Of a stretch of DNA of 33,167 nt, positions 9,451 through 17,438 are shown piece by piece. Position numbers and translations under genes: made by a program. The notes below the pieces were generated by a model that was given only the letters and a program-made list of their open reading frames with translations, ran no database searches and was not told the DNA's origin. Origin of the DNA: an uncultured Prevotellaceae bacterium. GTDB lineage: Bacteria > Bacteroidota > Bacteroidia > Bacteroidales > Bacteroidaceae. The stretch's first letter is position 1; every line of letters starts with the position of its first letter. The stretch covers positions 1-33,167 of the forward strand of contig CACXXD010000014.1 of NCBI GenBank assembly GCA_902771445.1, in the 5' to 3' direction.

Positions 9451-10695
9451 ATGAAAAGACTAATCATTTTCTTCATCGCAATGATACCTGTGCTCACGCA
9501 TGGGAAACACCAGATTCATTCGCCCAACCTGAAGAGTCTGCAAGTAGTGGTAAACTACGACTGGCTCGACATGCCCATCATGACACTGGGGAGCGACGAT
9601 GTGCTAAACGTCGGCTTCGATGAGCTATCACACAACTTCCACAGATTCGTAGTTCACTTAGAGCATTGCGAGGCCGACTGGAGTAAATCGGAAGAACTGT
9701 TTGAAAGCGACTGGCTGGAAGGGTTCAACGACTGGGCCATCGAAGACTACGACAACTCCATCAACACCACCGTGCTCTATAGTCACTACAGTTTTCAGAT
9801 TCCTAATGAGCATTGTCGACTCAAGGCAAGCGGAAACTACAGATTGCACATCATCGACGAAGACTGCGACAACCAGGAGGTACTCGTAGCCGAATTCATG
9901 GTGGTAGAACCGCTGATGGGCATCGGCTTGGGGGCAACGACCAATACCGATGTTGACCTGAACAAAAGTCACCAGCAAATCACGATGGAGCTGAGCTATA
10001 ACAGTCTGAAGGTGACCCACACCGACGAACAACTGTACACGGTGGTGATGCAAAACGGAAGGGAAGACAACATGAGGGTGAACGTCAAGCCGAATGCCGT
10101 CACTGCGAAGGGACTGAGATGGGAACATAACCGAGAACTCATTTTCGATGCCGGCAATGAATATCATCGCTATGAGGTGCTCAACCCGACACACACGACA
10201 CTGGGACTTGACCGCGTGGCCTGGAACGAAGAGGAACGCCGATACCACGTCTATCCCTGGTGTTGCGAACCGCAACGCAACTACCTGTTCTATCAGGATG
10301 CCGACGGTGCCTTCTACATCCGCAACAGCGACAATATTGAGAATGACATCATGAGCGATTACGTCTATGTGCACTATAAGCTTGCCCCTGTCAGGGAATA
10401 TGAAAACAAGCAACTCTATATAGACGGAAAGTGGACGACGGAAGATACAGACACATATCTGATGACCTACGACCCAAGTGACAGATCGTATAATGCCACG
10501 GTGCTACAAAAAATGGGATACTACAACTACCAAATCCTAATGGCCGACGAAGCTGGCAGGACACAGGGCGTGCCTGATGAAGGCTCGTTCTATCAGACGG
10601 AGAATCGCTATCAGGCTATTGTCTATTATAAAGGTATCGGTGAACGCACATGGCGCCTCGTTGGCTATAGTGAAATAATGTTTGGGGCAGATTGA
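9451..10695 (+). CDS. T9SS plug-family protein (DUF5103)
   Basis: A 414-residue exported protein with a signal peptide (MKRLIIFFIAMIPVLTHG). The early part fits the N-terminal domain of the type IX secretion system plug family, formerly DUF5103: SPNLKSLQVVVNYDWLDMPI, then a FVVHLEHCEADW segment, then SHYSFQIPNEH. In this family a homologue closes the lateral opening of the SprA translocon in the outer membrane. Two ATGs are possible (9445 and 9451); AGGA at 9441-9444 is better placed for the second. It lies 23 nt after addB and may share its transcript, although the functions seem unrelated. The family assignment is from memory of its pattern; a role in type IX secretion here is inferred. Confidence 0.8.
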   Translation: MKRLIIFFIAMIPVLTHGKHQIHSPNLKSLQVVVNYDWLDMPIMTLGSDDVLNVGFDELSHNFHRFVVHLEHCEADWSKSEELFESDWLEGFNDWAIEDYDNSINTTVLYSHYSFQIPNEHCRLKASGNYRLHIIDEDCDNQEVLVAEFMVVEPLMGIGLGATTNTDVDLNKSHQQITMELSYNSLKVTHTDEQLYTVVMQNGREDNMRVNVKPNAVTAKGLRWEHNRELIFDAGNEYHRYEVLNPTHTTLGLDRVAWNEEERRYHVYPWCCEPQRNYLFYQDADGAFYIRNSDNIENDIMSDYVYVHYKLAPVREYENKQLYIDGKWTTEDTDTYLMTYDPSDRSYNATVLQKMGYYNYQILMADEAGRTQGVPDEGSFYQTENRYQAIVYYKGIGERTWRLVGYSEIMFGAD

Positions 10696-10736
10696 GAACA
10701 TATTTGGGGGCAGATTGAAATCTGCCCCACCAAACA
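10679..10736. terminator. Convergent-gene hairpin with two competing stems
   Basis: Two direct copies of a ggggcagattga-type sequence (10684-10695 and 10707-10718) precede one complementary arm (10719-10736). The arm can pair with the near copy (9-bp core, 4-nt loop, extended by TTTGG/CCAAA) or with the far copy beginning tgtttgg. The stop of the plug gene lies in the first copy and the sensor gene ends at the other edge. No strong U-tract follows on either strand. Confidence 0.5.
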
Positions 10737-13190
10737 TTAGCCCTTGCTTTCTTCACGATATTCACGAGGGGTCATCTTGTATTCATGGAAGAAACATCCC
10801 ATGAAGTAGTTGGGGGTATAGAATCTGCATTCCGTCGCAATCTCCTCAATCGTCTTGTCGGTTGTTCGAAGCTGTTCTGCAGCTTTCTGGAGCGAGAAGA
10901 GACAAGCCAGTTCACGAGGACTCTTATACAGATTGGAGGTCAGAATGGAATAGAGTTTCACAATGTCTATACCGCCGATATTACTCAGTTCCTTCATCGT
11001 CGTCTTGTTCTTTCGCTCACGTACATAAGGCGAAAGCTTCAGCATCAGCGCAATAAAATCGGATGACAGCTTGGCATTCTGATCGAAATCAGCAGAGAAC
11101 AGTTCATCACTTGTCGGAGCAAGCGTCTCTTCTCTGTAAGCATCGCACTTGACCACAAACGAGGTAATCTTTCTGATGATGTCGCCTTCTTCTGTATTGC
11201 GACGAGCCCTCATGCGAGTGTTCTTGCTGAAGACAATTAGATTCATGACCAACAAGACCAGTATGACCAGCACAATCAGCATATAGACACCTGTGGCCTG
11301 CCACCAAGGCTGATTGACATGCACCACCCATTTGTACTCCACGCTGTCGTCCCAGAGATCAGGGAACATCGAAGCCTGAACCTGAACCTCATAATCGCCC
11401 GGCTTCAGATTGATTAACGGCAAGTGCAGCATGCCATGACTATCGACAAAGCCCGTGCCATTGAAATAGGAATAAACTTTCCAGCCTTCATCATTAAGCC
11501 CCGACACCTTTACACGATAGAACGTCTGAAGCGGACGGTAATAATTAAGGGCCGAAAAAGTCATTGAAATGGAGTTCTGATTTGCATTCAGACTAATATC
11601 CCATGCACGTGTAATGCTTCTGTCAATGATGACATTGCCATCCACTTCTTCACCTGGCTTGACAAACGAACCATTCACCAACAATTTGATAAGCTTTGGA
11701 TAAAGACCGAATAATTTCTTCTCATTGACGATTTTCAATCGATTAGGATTGAATTCCACAACATGATCGATGGACTGCATAATGATAGTGCTGTCCTCCA
11801 GGCACATCGCCTTTGCATTGAGAAATGCCTCGTCAGGCACGTTGTCATGCGAATTGAAACTATTGACGAAGACTGGCTTTCCTTTGTCAAAGATGATACA
11901 CGAAATACCACAAGACGTACTCACCCAAATGTTATGCTCTTTGTCTTCAACAATAGAATGAATGACATCGCTCAGAAGACCATTCGACCGATTGAACACG
12001 ATGGGTTCTGACTTTGGTTCGCGGAACATGTAGAGACCGTTGATCGTACCGAACCACGTGTACTTCCGACTGTCATCGTACATACAATTGGCTTGTTTGC
12101 CATTAAACTCAGCAATGTTCTGAGTTAAATGACCCATCATATTACTATACTCAACGGCTTTCGGATCATCCCACGAATAGACACGGAAAGGAGAGGGCTG
12201 CAGTGGGGCATAGAGCACGCCACGCTTGTCGGTTCCTATCCAAAGTCCTCCTTGCTTATCGAGCATGATTGTGTTACACTCAGTCTCCAATTGCCGGCCA
12301 TTAGTCAATTTCAGTTGCTCAATGTGGGTCGAAGTGTTCTGATCTATATCATAGATCCAGTAACCATGCGAGGATGCAATATAGAGCTTAGTATCTTTGA
12401 GTGCCATATTGTTCAGATGATAAGGCACTTCAATTATTTTCGTCCATTGAAAGGTTTTCAAGTCCAGACGCAACAAGATGGAAGCATCCGGGCCGCTCTT
12501 GATCACGAAATAGCTGTCCTTATACTGACGTATCACTGTTGACGAAGCATATTTTTGCGACTCTTCCCACTCGTATGCCCTATTATTATGAACAATATTG
12601 CCCTTCATTCTGTTTAATGCAAATGCCTCACCATTGTCATAGAAGATGAGCACGTTGTCTTGATAGACGTCCACACAATGCGGATGACGGTCACGCAACA
12701 ACTGATATGTCTTCGCACTATCTACGTCGTGCAGGCCGTTCTCCGTAACATACCATAAATCTCCTGTATTATCAGTAAACAAATCAAGTATAGGGCCCTT
12801 GCATCCCAGCTTCTTTAGCACACTATCAGGATTTGAAACAAACTTCTCCATCAGCATGTCGACACAAGTCACATAATTTGCATCTTTCAGCCAAAGGTGA
12901 TGATAATGATCAAAATGCAGATTAGGATTACCCCGATAGGCGGGCAACTGCATGCGATTTTCATGATGGGCGGCAATAAACGTAAAACTTGAACCATCAT
13001 AGAAATTCAAATTACCTGCAGTAGCAATAATCATTCGTCCGGTCTTTGTACACACAATAAGCTGTGTCCTATTGTCTGCCAAACCGTTGGATGCATTCAT
13101 TATGGTAAAAACACGCTCTTCATCAATTGCATGAGCTGACGTAGAAAACAAAAGCGCGAAAATAAAAAGATATATGGTCGTTAATTTCAT
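10737..13190 (-). CDS. Membrane sensor with propeller, Y_Y_Y and AraC HTH, no kinase
   Basis: An 817-residue one-component sensor-like protein. It starts with a signal peptide (MKLTTIYLFIFALLFSTSAHA). The large periplasmic part resembles the beta-propeller of hybrid two-component systems, with repeats such as GNLNFYDGSS, GGLWIGTDKRGVL, YTWFGTINGLYMF and NIWVSTSCGI. A Y_Y_Y-like Ig domain (LKPGDYEVQVQASMFPDLW) precedes a membrane helix (about 631-653, VYMLIVLVILVLLVMNLIVF). The cytoplasmic part has about 80 undefined residues and then an AraC-type helix-turn-helix (SLQKAAEQLRTTDKTIEEIA, PNYFMGCFFHEYKMTPREY). No HisKA, HATPase or receiver motifs are present. The start at 13190 is favoured over 13283 because a good promoter (13211-13242) lies between them. 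The ligand is unknown; polysaccharide fragments would be a guess. Confidence 0.8.
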   Translation of the reverse strand: MKLTTIYLFIFALLFSTSAHAIDEERVFTIMNASNGLADNRTQLIVCTKTGRMIIATAGNLNFYDGSSFTFIAAHHENRMQLPAYRGNPNLHFDHYHHLWLKDANYVTCVDMLMEKFVSNPDSVLKKLGCKGPILDLFTDNTGDLWYVTENGLHDVDSAKTYQLLRDRHPHCVDVYQDNVLIFYDNGEAFALNRMKGNIVHNNRAYEWEESQKYASSTVIRQYKDSYFVIKSGPDASILLRLDLKTFQWTKIIEVPYHLNNMALKDTKLYIASSHGYWIYDIDQNTSTHIEQLKLTNGRQLETECNTIMLDKQGGLWIGTDKRGVLYAPLQPSPFRVYSWDDPKAVEYSNMMGHLTQNIAEFNGKQANCMYDDSRKYTWFGTINGLYMFREPKSEPIVFNRSNGLLSDVIHSIVEDKEHNIWVSTSCGISCIIFDKGKPVFVNSFNSHDNVPDEAFLNAKAMCLEDSTIIMQSIDHVVEFNPNRLKIVNEKKLFGLYPKLIKLLVNGSFVKPGEEVDGNVIIDRSITRAWDISLNANQNSISMTFSALNYYRPLQTFYRVKVSGLNDEGWKVYSYFNGTGFVDSHGMLHLPLINLKPGDYEVQVQASMFPDLWDDSVEYKWVVHVNQPWWQATGVYMLIVLVILVLLVMNLIVFSKNTRMRARRNTEEGDIIRKITSFVVKCDAYREETLAPTSDELFSADFDQNAKLSSDFIALMLKLSPYVRERKNKTTMKELSNIGGIDIVKLYSILTSNLYKSPRELACLFSLQKAAEQLRTTDKTIEEIATECRFYTPNYFMGCFFHEYKMTPREYREESKG

Positions 13191-13210
13191 ATTGTCTAAT
13201 ATGTCAGCGG

Positions 13211-13242
13211 CAAAGATACACAAAAAGAATATTATTACCAAA
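13211..13242 (-). promoter_or_regulatory. Promoter of the AraC-type sensor gene
   Basis: On the minus strand TTTG (13239-13242) is followed after exactly 20 nt by TATCTTTG (13211-13218), a full match to the Bacteroidota -33/-7 consensus. It lies about 20 nt upstream of the ATG at 13190 and decides the start. Confidence 0.75.
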
Positions 13243-13308
13243 TATTTTGAATAAAAATAAAAGAAGAATTCACCATAACGCATGAATTCTTCTTTTCAAG
13301 ACAAATTG

Positions 13309-13381
13309 TCGAGGTGACAGGACTCGAACCTGCGACAGCCTGGTCCCAAACCAGGAACGCTACCAACTGCGCTACACCTCG
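13309..13381 (-). tRNA. tRNA-Pro (anticodon TGG)
   Basis: On the minus strand the acceptor arms CGAGGTG and CACCTCG pair perfectly, with discriminator A at 13309. The anticodon stem CCTGG/CCAGG encloses the loop TTTGGGA, giving anticodon TGG. The T arm carries GTTCGAGTC. CCA is not encoded. A TACCTTTG -7-like box lies upstream at 13394-13401. Confidence 0.95.
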
Positions 13382-13393
13382 TTTTTGCGGGTG

Positions 13394-13401
13394 CAAAGGT
13401 A
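13394..13401 (-). promoter_or_regulatory. Candidate -7 box of tRNA-Pro
   Basis: TACCTTTG on the minus strand lies 12 nt before the mature tRNA 5' end, matching TAnnTTTG. The -33 box is weak. Confidence 0.5.
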
Positions 13402-13416
13402 CAAATTATTTCCGAA

Positions 13417-13481
13417 TAAAAAGATATGAAGCGCAGAAATCATCACCTTATTAAGGTTTTTTAATCTTAGCGCTTCATATC
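13417..13481 (-). terminator. Intrinsic terminator after the spt-like gene
   Basis: A perfect 12-bp stem, gatatgaagcgc (13423-13434) with gcgcttcatatc (13470-13481), encloses a smaller accttattaaggt hairpin. On the minus strand it is followed directly by a T-rich run. It lies 13 nt after the stop codon of the upstream gene. Confidence 0.8.
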
Positions 13482-13494
13482 AACTTATTATCTT

Positions 13495-14682
13495 TTATTT
13501 AATGATGCCTTGCTCAACGAAAATCTTCTTCAGAGCAATCACCGATCTCTCTACCTGCTCTTCGGTGTGAGTTGCCATCAGCGCATAGCGCACCAATGTA
13601 TCCTGAGGAGCACAAGCTGGTGGAATCACCGGGTTAATGAACACACCCGACTTGTAGGCCAGCGCTGTAACAAGGAAAGTCTTGTCGGCATCGCGTACAT
13701 AAAGAGGAATAATAGGACTCTCGGTCTCGCCGATTTCGAATCCTTCTTCACGGAAACGTTTCAATGCATAGTTTGTGACTTTCCAAAGTTTCTCTATACG
13801 TTCAGGCTCTTGCTGAATGATATGGAGAGCCTCCAGTGCGGCAGCAGTTGCCGCGGGCGTATTCGACGCAGAGAAAATATAGGTACGACAGGTATGGCGC
13901 AGATAGTTGATTGTATCAGCATCAGAAGCAATAAATCCACCGATGCTTGCAAGCGATTTCGAGAACGTACCCATAATCAGATCGACATCCTTTGTCAGTC
14001 CGAAATGATCACAGACACCTCTTCCTTGTTTTCCAAACACTCCGATGCCGTGAGCCTCATCGACCATCACTGAGCAGTTATACTTATATTTCAGCTCAAC
14101 GATTTCAGGAAGTTTTGCAAGATCGCCTTCCATTGAGAACACGCCGTCAACCACAATCAGCTTCACAGCCTCATAGGGAAGTCCCTTCAGCACTCTTTCC
14201 AGATCGGCCATGTCGTTGTGCTTGTAGTGCAGCTGCTTGGCAAAAGCCAAACGCCGACCATCTACAATCGAGGCATGGTCACGATCATCGCAGATAACAT
14301 AGTCATCCTTGCTCAACAATGCAGGTATGACACCTTGGTTGACACTGAAGCCTGTCGAGCAAGAAATACAATCGTCTTTGCCAATGTATTCTGCCAATTC
14401 CTTCTCAAGTTTCACATGCAAGTCGAGCGTTCCATTCAAGAATCGACTTCCTGCACATCCCGAACCATATTGATCAAGTGCTTTCTTCGCAGCATCAATG
14501 ATTCGTTGATCACCTGTAAGGCCTGTGTAGGCATTAGAACCAAACATGAGCACTTTTTGGCCGCCCATTACTACTTCGGTACCCTGTTTGCCAGTGATTT
14601 CACGGAAATAAGGATAAACTCCTTTTTCCATAAACTCCTGCGGTACACGGTACTTCTTATATCTTTCTTGTAACTGTCCCAT
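13495..14682 (-). CDS. spt: PLP-dependent alpha-oxoamine synthase, likely serine palmitoyltransferase
   Basis: A fold-type I PLP enzyme of the alpha-oxoamine synthase family, which condenses an amino acid with an acyl-CoA and releases CO2. Visible hallmarks are FGSNAYTGLTGD near the start, YGSGCAGSRFLNGT, VDEAHGIGVFGKQGRG, and the PLP lysine K242 in GTFSKSLASIGG. The length, 395 residues, and segments such as GVYPYFREI and DDRDHASIVDGRR closely resemble what I recall of the Bacteroides serine palmitoyltransferase, the first step of sphingolipid synthesis from serine and palmitoyl-CoA. Relatives are often labelled glycine C-acetyltransferase (kbl), which remains the alternative; no threonine dehydrogenase neighbour supports it here. 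The lipid-kinase-family gene diverges upstream. A TAACTTTG box is at 14716-14723. Confidence 0.8.
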   Translation of the reverse strand: MGQLQERYKKYRVPQEFMEKGVYPYFREITGKQGTEVVMGGQKVLMFGSNAYTGLTGDQRIIDAAKKALDQYGSGCAGSRFLNGTLDLHVKLEKELAEYIGKDDCISCSTGFSVNQGVIPALLSKDDYVICDDRDHASIVDGRRLAFAKQLHYKHNDMADLERVLKGLPYEAVKLIVVDGVFSMEGDLAKLPEIVELKYKYNCSVMVDEAHGIGVFGKQGRGVCDHFGLTKDVDLIMGTFSKSLASIGGFIASDADTINYLRHTCRTYIFSASNTPAATAAALEALHIIQQEPERIEKLWKVTNYALKRFREEGFEIGETESPIIPLYVRDADKTFLVTALAYKSGVFINPVIPPACAPQDTLVRYALMATHTEEQVERSVIALKKIFVEQGIIK

Positions 14683-14715
14683 TCATTTATAGGTGTTTAC
14701 TTATTAATCAGGTTG

Positions 14716-14723
14716 CAAAGTTA
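14716..14723 (-). promoter_or_regulatory. Candidate -7 box of spt
   Basis: TAACTTTG on the minus strand lies about 33 nt upstream of the spt start and matches TAnnTTTG. No clear TTTG is found at the proper distance. Confidence 0.45.
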
Positions 14724-14794
14724 CACAAAAATCTTCAATTAGTGCATTTTTTTTGCAATATTTGTCGAAATACCTTAAATTTCTTTTCATTTTA

Positions 14795-14825
14795 GTTGAA
14801 TTTACGGTGAAAATATGTACATTTG
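14795..14825 (+). promoter_or_regulatory. Promoter of the lipid kinase gene, near-leaderless
   Basis: GTTG (14795-14798), 19 nt, then TACATTTG (14818-14825) fits the Bacteroidota promoter. The ATG at 14832 begins six bases after the -7 box, about where transcription should start, so the mRNA is probably leaderless or nearly so. Confidence 0.6.
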
Positions 14826-14831
14826 CAGCCT

Positions 14832-15872
14832 ATGGATGAGAAAAAACAGCATATTGCCTTCATTGTGAATCCCATTTCGGGCACCCACAAGAAAGAGGGG
14901 ATTCTTGAACTCATTGACAAAAATATCGATAAGGATCGCTTCGATGTTGAAATATTTCTAACCGAATATGCAGGTCATGCGTCTGAGATTGTCAAAGAGT
15001 GTGTTCTAAACAAATTTGATATCTGTGTTGCCGTAGGCGGCGACGGCACCGTAAACGAGGTTGCCCGTTCGCTGGTTCACAGTCAGACCGCCCTAGGCAT
15101 TCTGCCGTGTGGCAGTGGCAATGGACTTGCCCGACACCTCTGCCTGCCTATGGATCCCAAGAAAGCACTTGAAATCATCAACAAAGCCATCATCGAGCCT
15201 TTCGACTATGGAGTCATCAACGGCCTTCCTTTCTTCTGCACCTGCGGCATGGGGTTCGACGCATTCATTTCCTTCAAGTTTGCCGAGTCTGGCAAGCGAG
15301 GCCCCATCACCTACGTAGAGAATGTCTTAAAGGAAGGACTGAAATATCAGCCAGAGACCTATGTCGTAGAGGATGAGAGCGGCAAGCACCATCACAAAGC
15401 CTTCCTGATTGCCTGTGCCAATGCTGCCCAGTATGGCAACAATGCCTACATTGCTCCGGGCGCATCGATGAAAGACGGTATGCTGGATGTAATCATCATG
15501 GAACCCTTCGATGTCATTGAAGCACCGAAGATTGCTGCCGACATGTTTGCCAAGACTCTGAGCAGCAACTCGCGCATCAAGACATTCCAGGCACGCAACA
15601 TTCACATTCACCGTTCCAAGCCAGGTGCCATCCACTACGACGGTGACCCTATCATGACCGATGCCGACGTAGACATTGAAATGCAACCCTTAGGCATCCG
15701 CATCGTCGTCAATCCCGACGCCATTGAAGACGAGGCACAGCCCAACCCCGTGCTGAATGCCTTCAGCGACTTCTTTAATAATATTAATAATGTACGCGAG
15801 GACATTGCACGAAGTGGCCATCGCATTCAGGTGCTCAACAAGCTGATGCTTCGCAAACTCTCACGATTATGA
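14832..15872 (+). CDS. Diacylglycerol/sphingoid-base kinase family protein
   Basis: A 346-residue soluble lipid kinase of the YegS/DAGK-catalytic family, which phosphorylates the hydroxyl of a lipid such as diacylglycerol or a long-chain base with ATP. The nucleotide-binding motifs are clear: NPISGTHK (13-20), VGGDGTVNE (G69-T73 at its core) and CGSGNGLARH (94-98 at its core). The C-terminal beta-sandwich half includes GDPIMTDADVDIEMQPLGIRI, typical of this family. The reported TTG upstream is inside the -7 box, so the ATG at 14832 is the start. The gene faces away from the spt-like gene, which makes a sphingoid base a plausible substrate, but the sequence alone does not tell it from diacylglycerol. 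Its stop overlaps the Nudix start. Confidence 0.85.
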   Translation: MDEKKQHIAFIVNPISGTHKKEGILELIDKNIDKDRFDVEIFLTEYAGHASEIVKECVLNKFDICVAVGGDGTVNEVARSLVHSQTALGILPCGSGNGLARHLCLPMDPKKALEIINKAIIEPFDYGVINGLPFFCTCGMGFDAFISFKFAESGKRGPITYVENVLKEGLKYQPETYVVEDESGKHHHKAFLIACANAAQYGNNAYIAPGASMKDGMLDVIIMEPFDVIEAPKIAADMFAKTLSSNSRIKTFQARNIHIHRSKPGAIHYDGDPIMTDADVDIEMQPLGIRIVVNPDAIEDEAQPNPVLNAFSDFFNNINNVREDIARSGHRIQVLNKLMLRKLSRL

Positions 15873-16369
15873 CTGACAATCAGGAAGAATTGTTCCCCGT
15901 GGTCGACAACGAAGGCCACACGCTTGGCAAGATCACACGCGGCATGGCCCACAACGGCTCGCGCATCCTGCACCCGGTGGTCCACTTGCATCTTTTCAAC
16001 AGCAAAGGCGAGCTCTACTTGCAGCGCCGTCCACTATGGAAAGACATTCAACCCGGTCGATGGGATACTGCCTGCGGTGGTCACATGGCTTACGGCGAGA
16101 CACCCGAACAGGCCTTGCGACGTGAGGTGAAAGAAGAGCTGGGCATCACAGACTACACCCCCACCCCACTTGGCCACTACGTCTTCGACAGCAAGCGCGA
16201 GCGCGAACTTGTCTACGTCAACAAGGCTGTCTATGACGGGCAGGTCAATCCGAGCACCGAGGAACTTGACGGGGGCAGGTTCTGGACACGCCAAGAAATC
16301 CTTCAGGCTATTGGAACAGGTGTGCTCACGCCCAATTTCGAGCAAGAATACATGCAGTTCTTTGGTTAG
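15869..16369 (+). CDS. Nudix hydrolase (YfcD-like)
   Basis: A 166-residue Nudix protein, expected to hydrolyse a nucleoside diphosphate linked to another group, or an isoprenyl-type diphosphate. The Nudix box G-x5-E-x7-RE-x2-EE-x-G occupies residues 71-93, with E77, R85, E86, E89 and E90 all present. The N-terminus (EELFPVVDNEGHTLGKITRG) and the LQRRPLWKDIQPGRWD segment resemble the YfcD/isopentenyl-diphosphate isomerase-like subgroup. The ATG overlaps the lipid kinase stop by four bases, so translation is probably coupled. The substrate cannot be read from the sequence. A small membrane protein gene starts 5 nt after it. Confidence 0.9.
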   Translation: MTDNQEELFPVVDNEGHTLGKITRGMAHNGSRILHPVVHLHLFNSKGELYLQRRPLWKDIQPGRWDTACGGHMAYGETPEQALRREVKEELGITDYTPTPLGHYVFDSKRERELVYVNKAVYDGQVNPSTEELDGGRFWTRQEILQAIGTGVLTPNFEQEYMQFFG

Positions 16370-16374
16370 CATCA

Positions 16375-16542
16375 ATGCAATATATTATCGTTTTCACCAT
16401 ACTTTCCATTTGCATTTTCCTTGCCGGTCGGCAGTTCTACAAAGCCGTCCGCATGCCTAACGACCCCTGCAATGGCTGTCAGGGATGCCAATTAAAGGAC
16501 AAAATGAAGGAAAAACAGCTATGCAAGAACAAAAAGTGTTAG
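16375..16542 (+). CDS. Small Cys-rich single-pass membrane protein (FeoB-associated type)
   Basis: This 55-residue protein has an N-terminal membrane helix (residues 2-18, QYIIVFTILSICIFLAG), a basic juxtamembrane stretch, then CNGCQGC (C32, C35, C38) and two more cysteines (C50, C55) in a Lys-rich tail. That layout matches the small FeoB-associated Cys-rich membrane proteins, whose function is unproven; metal or redox binding is plausible. It starts 5 nt after the Nudix stop and is probably the last gene of that operon. No feoB is in this window, so the association with iron transport is not supported by the neighbours. It is easily missed because of its length. Confidence 0.75.
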   Translation: MQYIIVFTILSICIFLAGRQFYKAVRMPNDPCNGCQGCQLKDKMKEKQLCKNKKC

Positions 16543-16547
16543 AAAAA

Positions 16548-16579
16548 TTTGGTTGAACAAAAAAAACATATTACCTTTG
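16548..16579 (+). promoter_or_regulatory. Promoter of tRNA-Cys
   Basis: TTTG (16548-16551), exactly 20 nt, then TACCTTTG (16572-16579): a consensus Bacteroidota promoter 18 nt before the mature tRNA. Confidence 0.75.
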
Positions 16580-16597
16580 CACACGCAAAACAACGTT

Positions 16598-16669
16598 GGT
16601 GCCTTGGATGAGTGGCTTAGTCAACGGTCTGCAAAACCGTCTACAGCAGTTCGAATCTGCTAGGCACCT
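16598..16669 (+). tRNA. tRNA-Cys (anticodon GCA)
   Basis: Acceptor arms GGTGCCT and AGGCACC pair fully. The anticodon stem ACGGT/ACCGT encloses CTGCAAA, giving GCA (16631-16633). The T arm has GTTCGAATC. The discriminator is T at 16669, the expected U73 of tRNA-Cys. CCA is not encoded. Confidence 0.96.
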
Positions 16670-16676
16670 CGAAGTT

Positions 16677-16711
16677 AAATCGGAAGCCAGTCACAAGGCT
16701 TCCGATTTTTG
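16677..16711 (+). terminator. Intrinsic terminator after tRNA-Cys
   Basis: A 10-bp stem, atcggaagcc (16679-16688) with ggcttccgat (16697-16706), is followed by a T run and lies just downstream of the tRNA. Confidence 0.85.
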
Positions 16712-16736
16712 GTTTTAAACTCTTTAATCTTAAAAC

Positions 16737-17420
16737 ATGAGAATAGACATTATCACCGTCTTGCCCGAGATGCTCGAAGGGTTCGTCCACGAATCAATCC
16801 TGGCACGTGCCGAAAAGAAAGGACTTGCAGAAATCAGACTACACAATCTTCGCGACTATACGCTTGACAAATGGCGGCGCGTCGACGATTACCCTTATGG
16901 CGGTTCGGCTGGCATGGTCATGCAGTGCGAGCCCATCGACCGCTGCATCTCTGCACTGAAGGCTGAGCGCGACTACGATGAAGTGATTTTCACCTCGCCG
17001 GACGGGGAGCGCTTCGACCAGCATATAGCCAACGAGCTGTCGCTCAAGGGCAATCTAATCATTCTGGCCGGCCACTACAAAGGCATCGACCAGCGTGTGC
17101 GCGACCACCTCATCACCCGCGAAATCTCGATTGGCGATTTCGTGCTTACCGGGGGCGAGCTTGTTGCTGCCATGATTGCCGATGCCATTGTGCGAGTGGT
17201 CCCCGGTGTCATTGGCGACGAGCAGAGTGCGCTCAGCGACTGTTTCCAAGACGATTTATTGGCAGCTCCCATCTACACGCGCCCCGCTGACTACAAGGGA
17301 TGGAAAGTGCCAGAGATTCTGCTTAGCGGCAATGAGGCTAAGATACGTGCATGGGAACTCGATCAAGCCTTAGAGCGCACCCGTCTGTTGCGTCCCGACT
17401 TGCTTAAAGACAAAGACTGA
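16737..17420 (+). CDS. trmD: tRNA (guanine-N1)-methyltransferase
   Basis: TrmD transfers a methyl group from S-adenosylmethionine to N1 of G37 in tRNAs with a G at position 36, preventing +1 frameshifting. The protein, 227 residues, begins [16 protein letters not shown], has the substrate segment [18 protein letters not shown], and shows the SPOUT trefoil-knot residues [12 protein letters not shown] and [16 protein letters not shown]. The C-terminal helical domain ([20 protein letters not shown]) is complete. It stands alone here, without the rimM, rpsP or rplS neighbours common in other phyla. A tRNA-Cys terminator lies immediately upstream and no strong promoter box is visible between them. 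Confidence 0.96.
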   Translation: MRIDIITVLPEMLEGFVHESILARAEKKGLAEIRLHNLRDYTLDKWRRVDDYPYGGSAGMVMQCEPIDRCISALKAERDYDEVIFTSPDGERFDQHIANELSLKGNLIILAGHYKGIDQRVRDHLITREISIGDFVLTGGELVAAMIADAIVRVVPGVIGDEQSALSDCFQDDLLAAPIYTRPADYKGWKVPEILLSGNEAKIRAWELDQALERTRLLRPDLLKDKD

Positions 17421-17438
17421 TTCTTTGTAACTCAAATT

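Noticed and set aside
13191-13283. Extended start of the AraC-type sensor
   Set aside because: A consensus -33/-7 promoter lies within this extension and the signal peptide begins properly at 13190.
16170-16460. Alternative frame overlapping the Nudix gene and the small membrane protein
   Set aside because: The Nudix frame has a complete Nudix box and the 55-residue frame has a better start, membrane helix and Cys motif.
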